Under the pieces are notes generated by a model that was given only the letters and a program-made list of their open reading frames with translations, made no database searches and had not been told where the DNA came from. Positions 63,124-64,000 of a DNA stretch of 64,000 bases are shown piece after piece. Source of the DNA: Pyrocephalus nanus (lineage: Eukaryota; Chordata; Aves; Passeriformes; Tyrannidae); the NCBI GenBank assembly GCA_038380795.1, contig CM076266.1:29090145-29154144 (forward strand), given 5' to 3'. Both the position numbers and the translations under genes were made by a program. Every line of letters begins with the position of its first letter. The first letter of the stretch is position 1.

Positions 63124-64000
63124 GAAAAAAAGTCTGTGAAAACCCTTGAGGGGAGATAAAAGCTGAAGGGAGGTGCATGCTTGAATAATAAAGTCTTAAT
63201 GAGTTTGGTTCCATGTCTAATACAAAGCATTGATTCTGACTGTTTGATGAAGTTAGCTATTTGATTAGAAAAAATTAATTTAAATGGACACTGCCCACTA
63301 AGATCACTCTGTTGGAGAAGTCTGTATTGCTGTCATAAGTAAGTACTATTTTTTTGAAGAAAAAAAAAGAAGAGAGAAAAACATCCTTTGGGCAATCACT
63401 TTACTTCATACAGCTGGCAGAATTAGTTGCATGTCTTAACTTCTCTCTTTGCTGTGTCCACTCCTCATGTTTTGTTTCATCTCTCAGTGGCTCATAAGAG
63501 AAGAAGATGGCTAGAGAAGTATAGTTTAAAAAAATCAAAACAGGAAGATATGAGTATAGAACAGCAGCAAAATGTAGAAGTTGGGTAGATAGAAGCCAGG
63601 GACAGGAGACATTTCCATGACATTTTAAACACTTTAGTTGAAACTGGGCTATTTCCAGTTTGAGAATGTCCTTTTAAGTAGGCTGGAATCAGACACGACA
63701 TTCTTAGGGAAAATGTATTGTTTTATTTAAAAAGGGCAGAGCAGGAGTGGGACTGGGCCACTGACATGCCTGAAGGTATTAAGAATAGTGCTCAACTAGT
63801 CTTAATATCTTAAGGCGTTATCTGAGCTTGAGGTTTGAGCTTCCTTTGCAGTAAATGGGAAGAGCATGAGTCATCTCCCCCCAGTGCAGACATTTAAAAG
63901 AGGGCAGATGACTCATGCCTTACAAGTACCTACTTCACTGATGATAAAGGCCAGCTCAGATGGAGACATCTGATGTCAAGTGAGATGACTCCCACCTTGA

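Larger units (their letters stand above)
51163..64000. other. Gene-free stretch to the window end
   Basis: No exon, RNA gene, CpG island or further clear CR1 copy was recognised. It holds a CAG-rich run (53317-53333), two local duplications (56892-56931 and 62352-62392) and an A19 run (63105-63123). All long frames lack recognisable domains. Confidence 0.55.

Overview
The window is vertebrate nuclear DNA, almost certainly from a bird. It holds spliced genes with GT-AG introns, one CpG-island promoter, several CR1-type retroposon tails and a longer CR1 reverse-transcriptase relic, and no mammalian SINEs or LINE-1 that I can see. There are no prokaryotic genes, operons or CRISPR arrays. Nearly all open reading frames over 60 codons are chance frames in noncoding DNA.

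Two protein genes, both on the + strand, are recognisable. (1) The 3' half of EAF1 (ELL-associated factor 1) occupies about 1-12.1 kb. Three coding exons (1449-1615, 8183-8413, 10394-10440) join in frame and encode the last 147 complete residues: the proline/serine linker, the serine/acidic C-terminal domain and the conserved C-terminal tail. The upstream exons lie outside the window. A 3' UTR of roughly 1.6-2.1 kb with Pumilio-type motifs follows. (2) The complete coding sequence of MTURN (maturin) is split over three exons (24280-24441, 30192-30314, 36603-36713) and encodes 131 residues. Exon 1 lies in a strong CpG island (about 24.05-25.12 kb). A long 3' UTR probably runs to about 41.0 kb and has been invaded by a 1.4-kb antisense CR1 element.

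Layout: 1-10.4 kb, EAF1 introns and exons; 10.4-12.5 kb, EAF1 3' UTR; 12.5-24.0 kb, intergenic, with AT-rich stretches that could hold regulatory elements and a CR1/tRNA-Ile chimeric retroposon at 23.2 kb; 24.0-36.7 kb, MTURN; 36.7-41.05 kb, inferred MTURN 3' UTR; 41.1-64 kb, gene-free DNA with small CR1 relics and simple repeats. EAF1 acts in transcription elongation and MTURN in neural and megakaryocyte differentiation. Nothing in the sequence links them functionally. Their adjacency is of evolutionary interest because the human orthologues lie on different chromosomes (3p and 7p).

I found no convincing evidence of a new biological system. The most unusual items are the CR1 tail interrupted by a tRNA-Ile 5' half, the CR1 inside the MTURN 3' UTR, and an inverted pair of CR1 relics at 48.5-49.2 kb. 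All homology statements are by eye and from memory of the families. No search or alignment was run.
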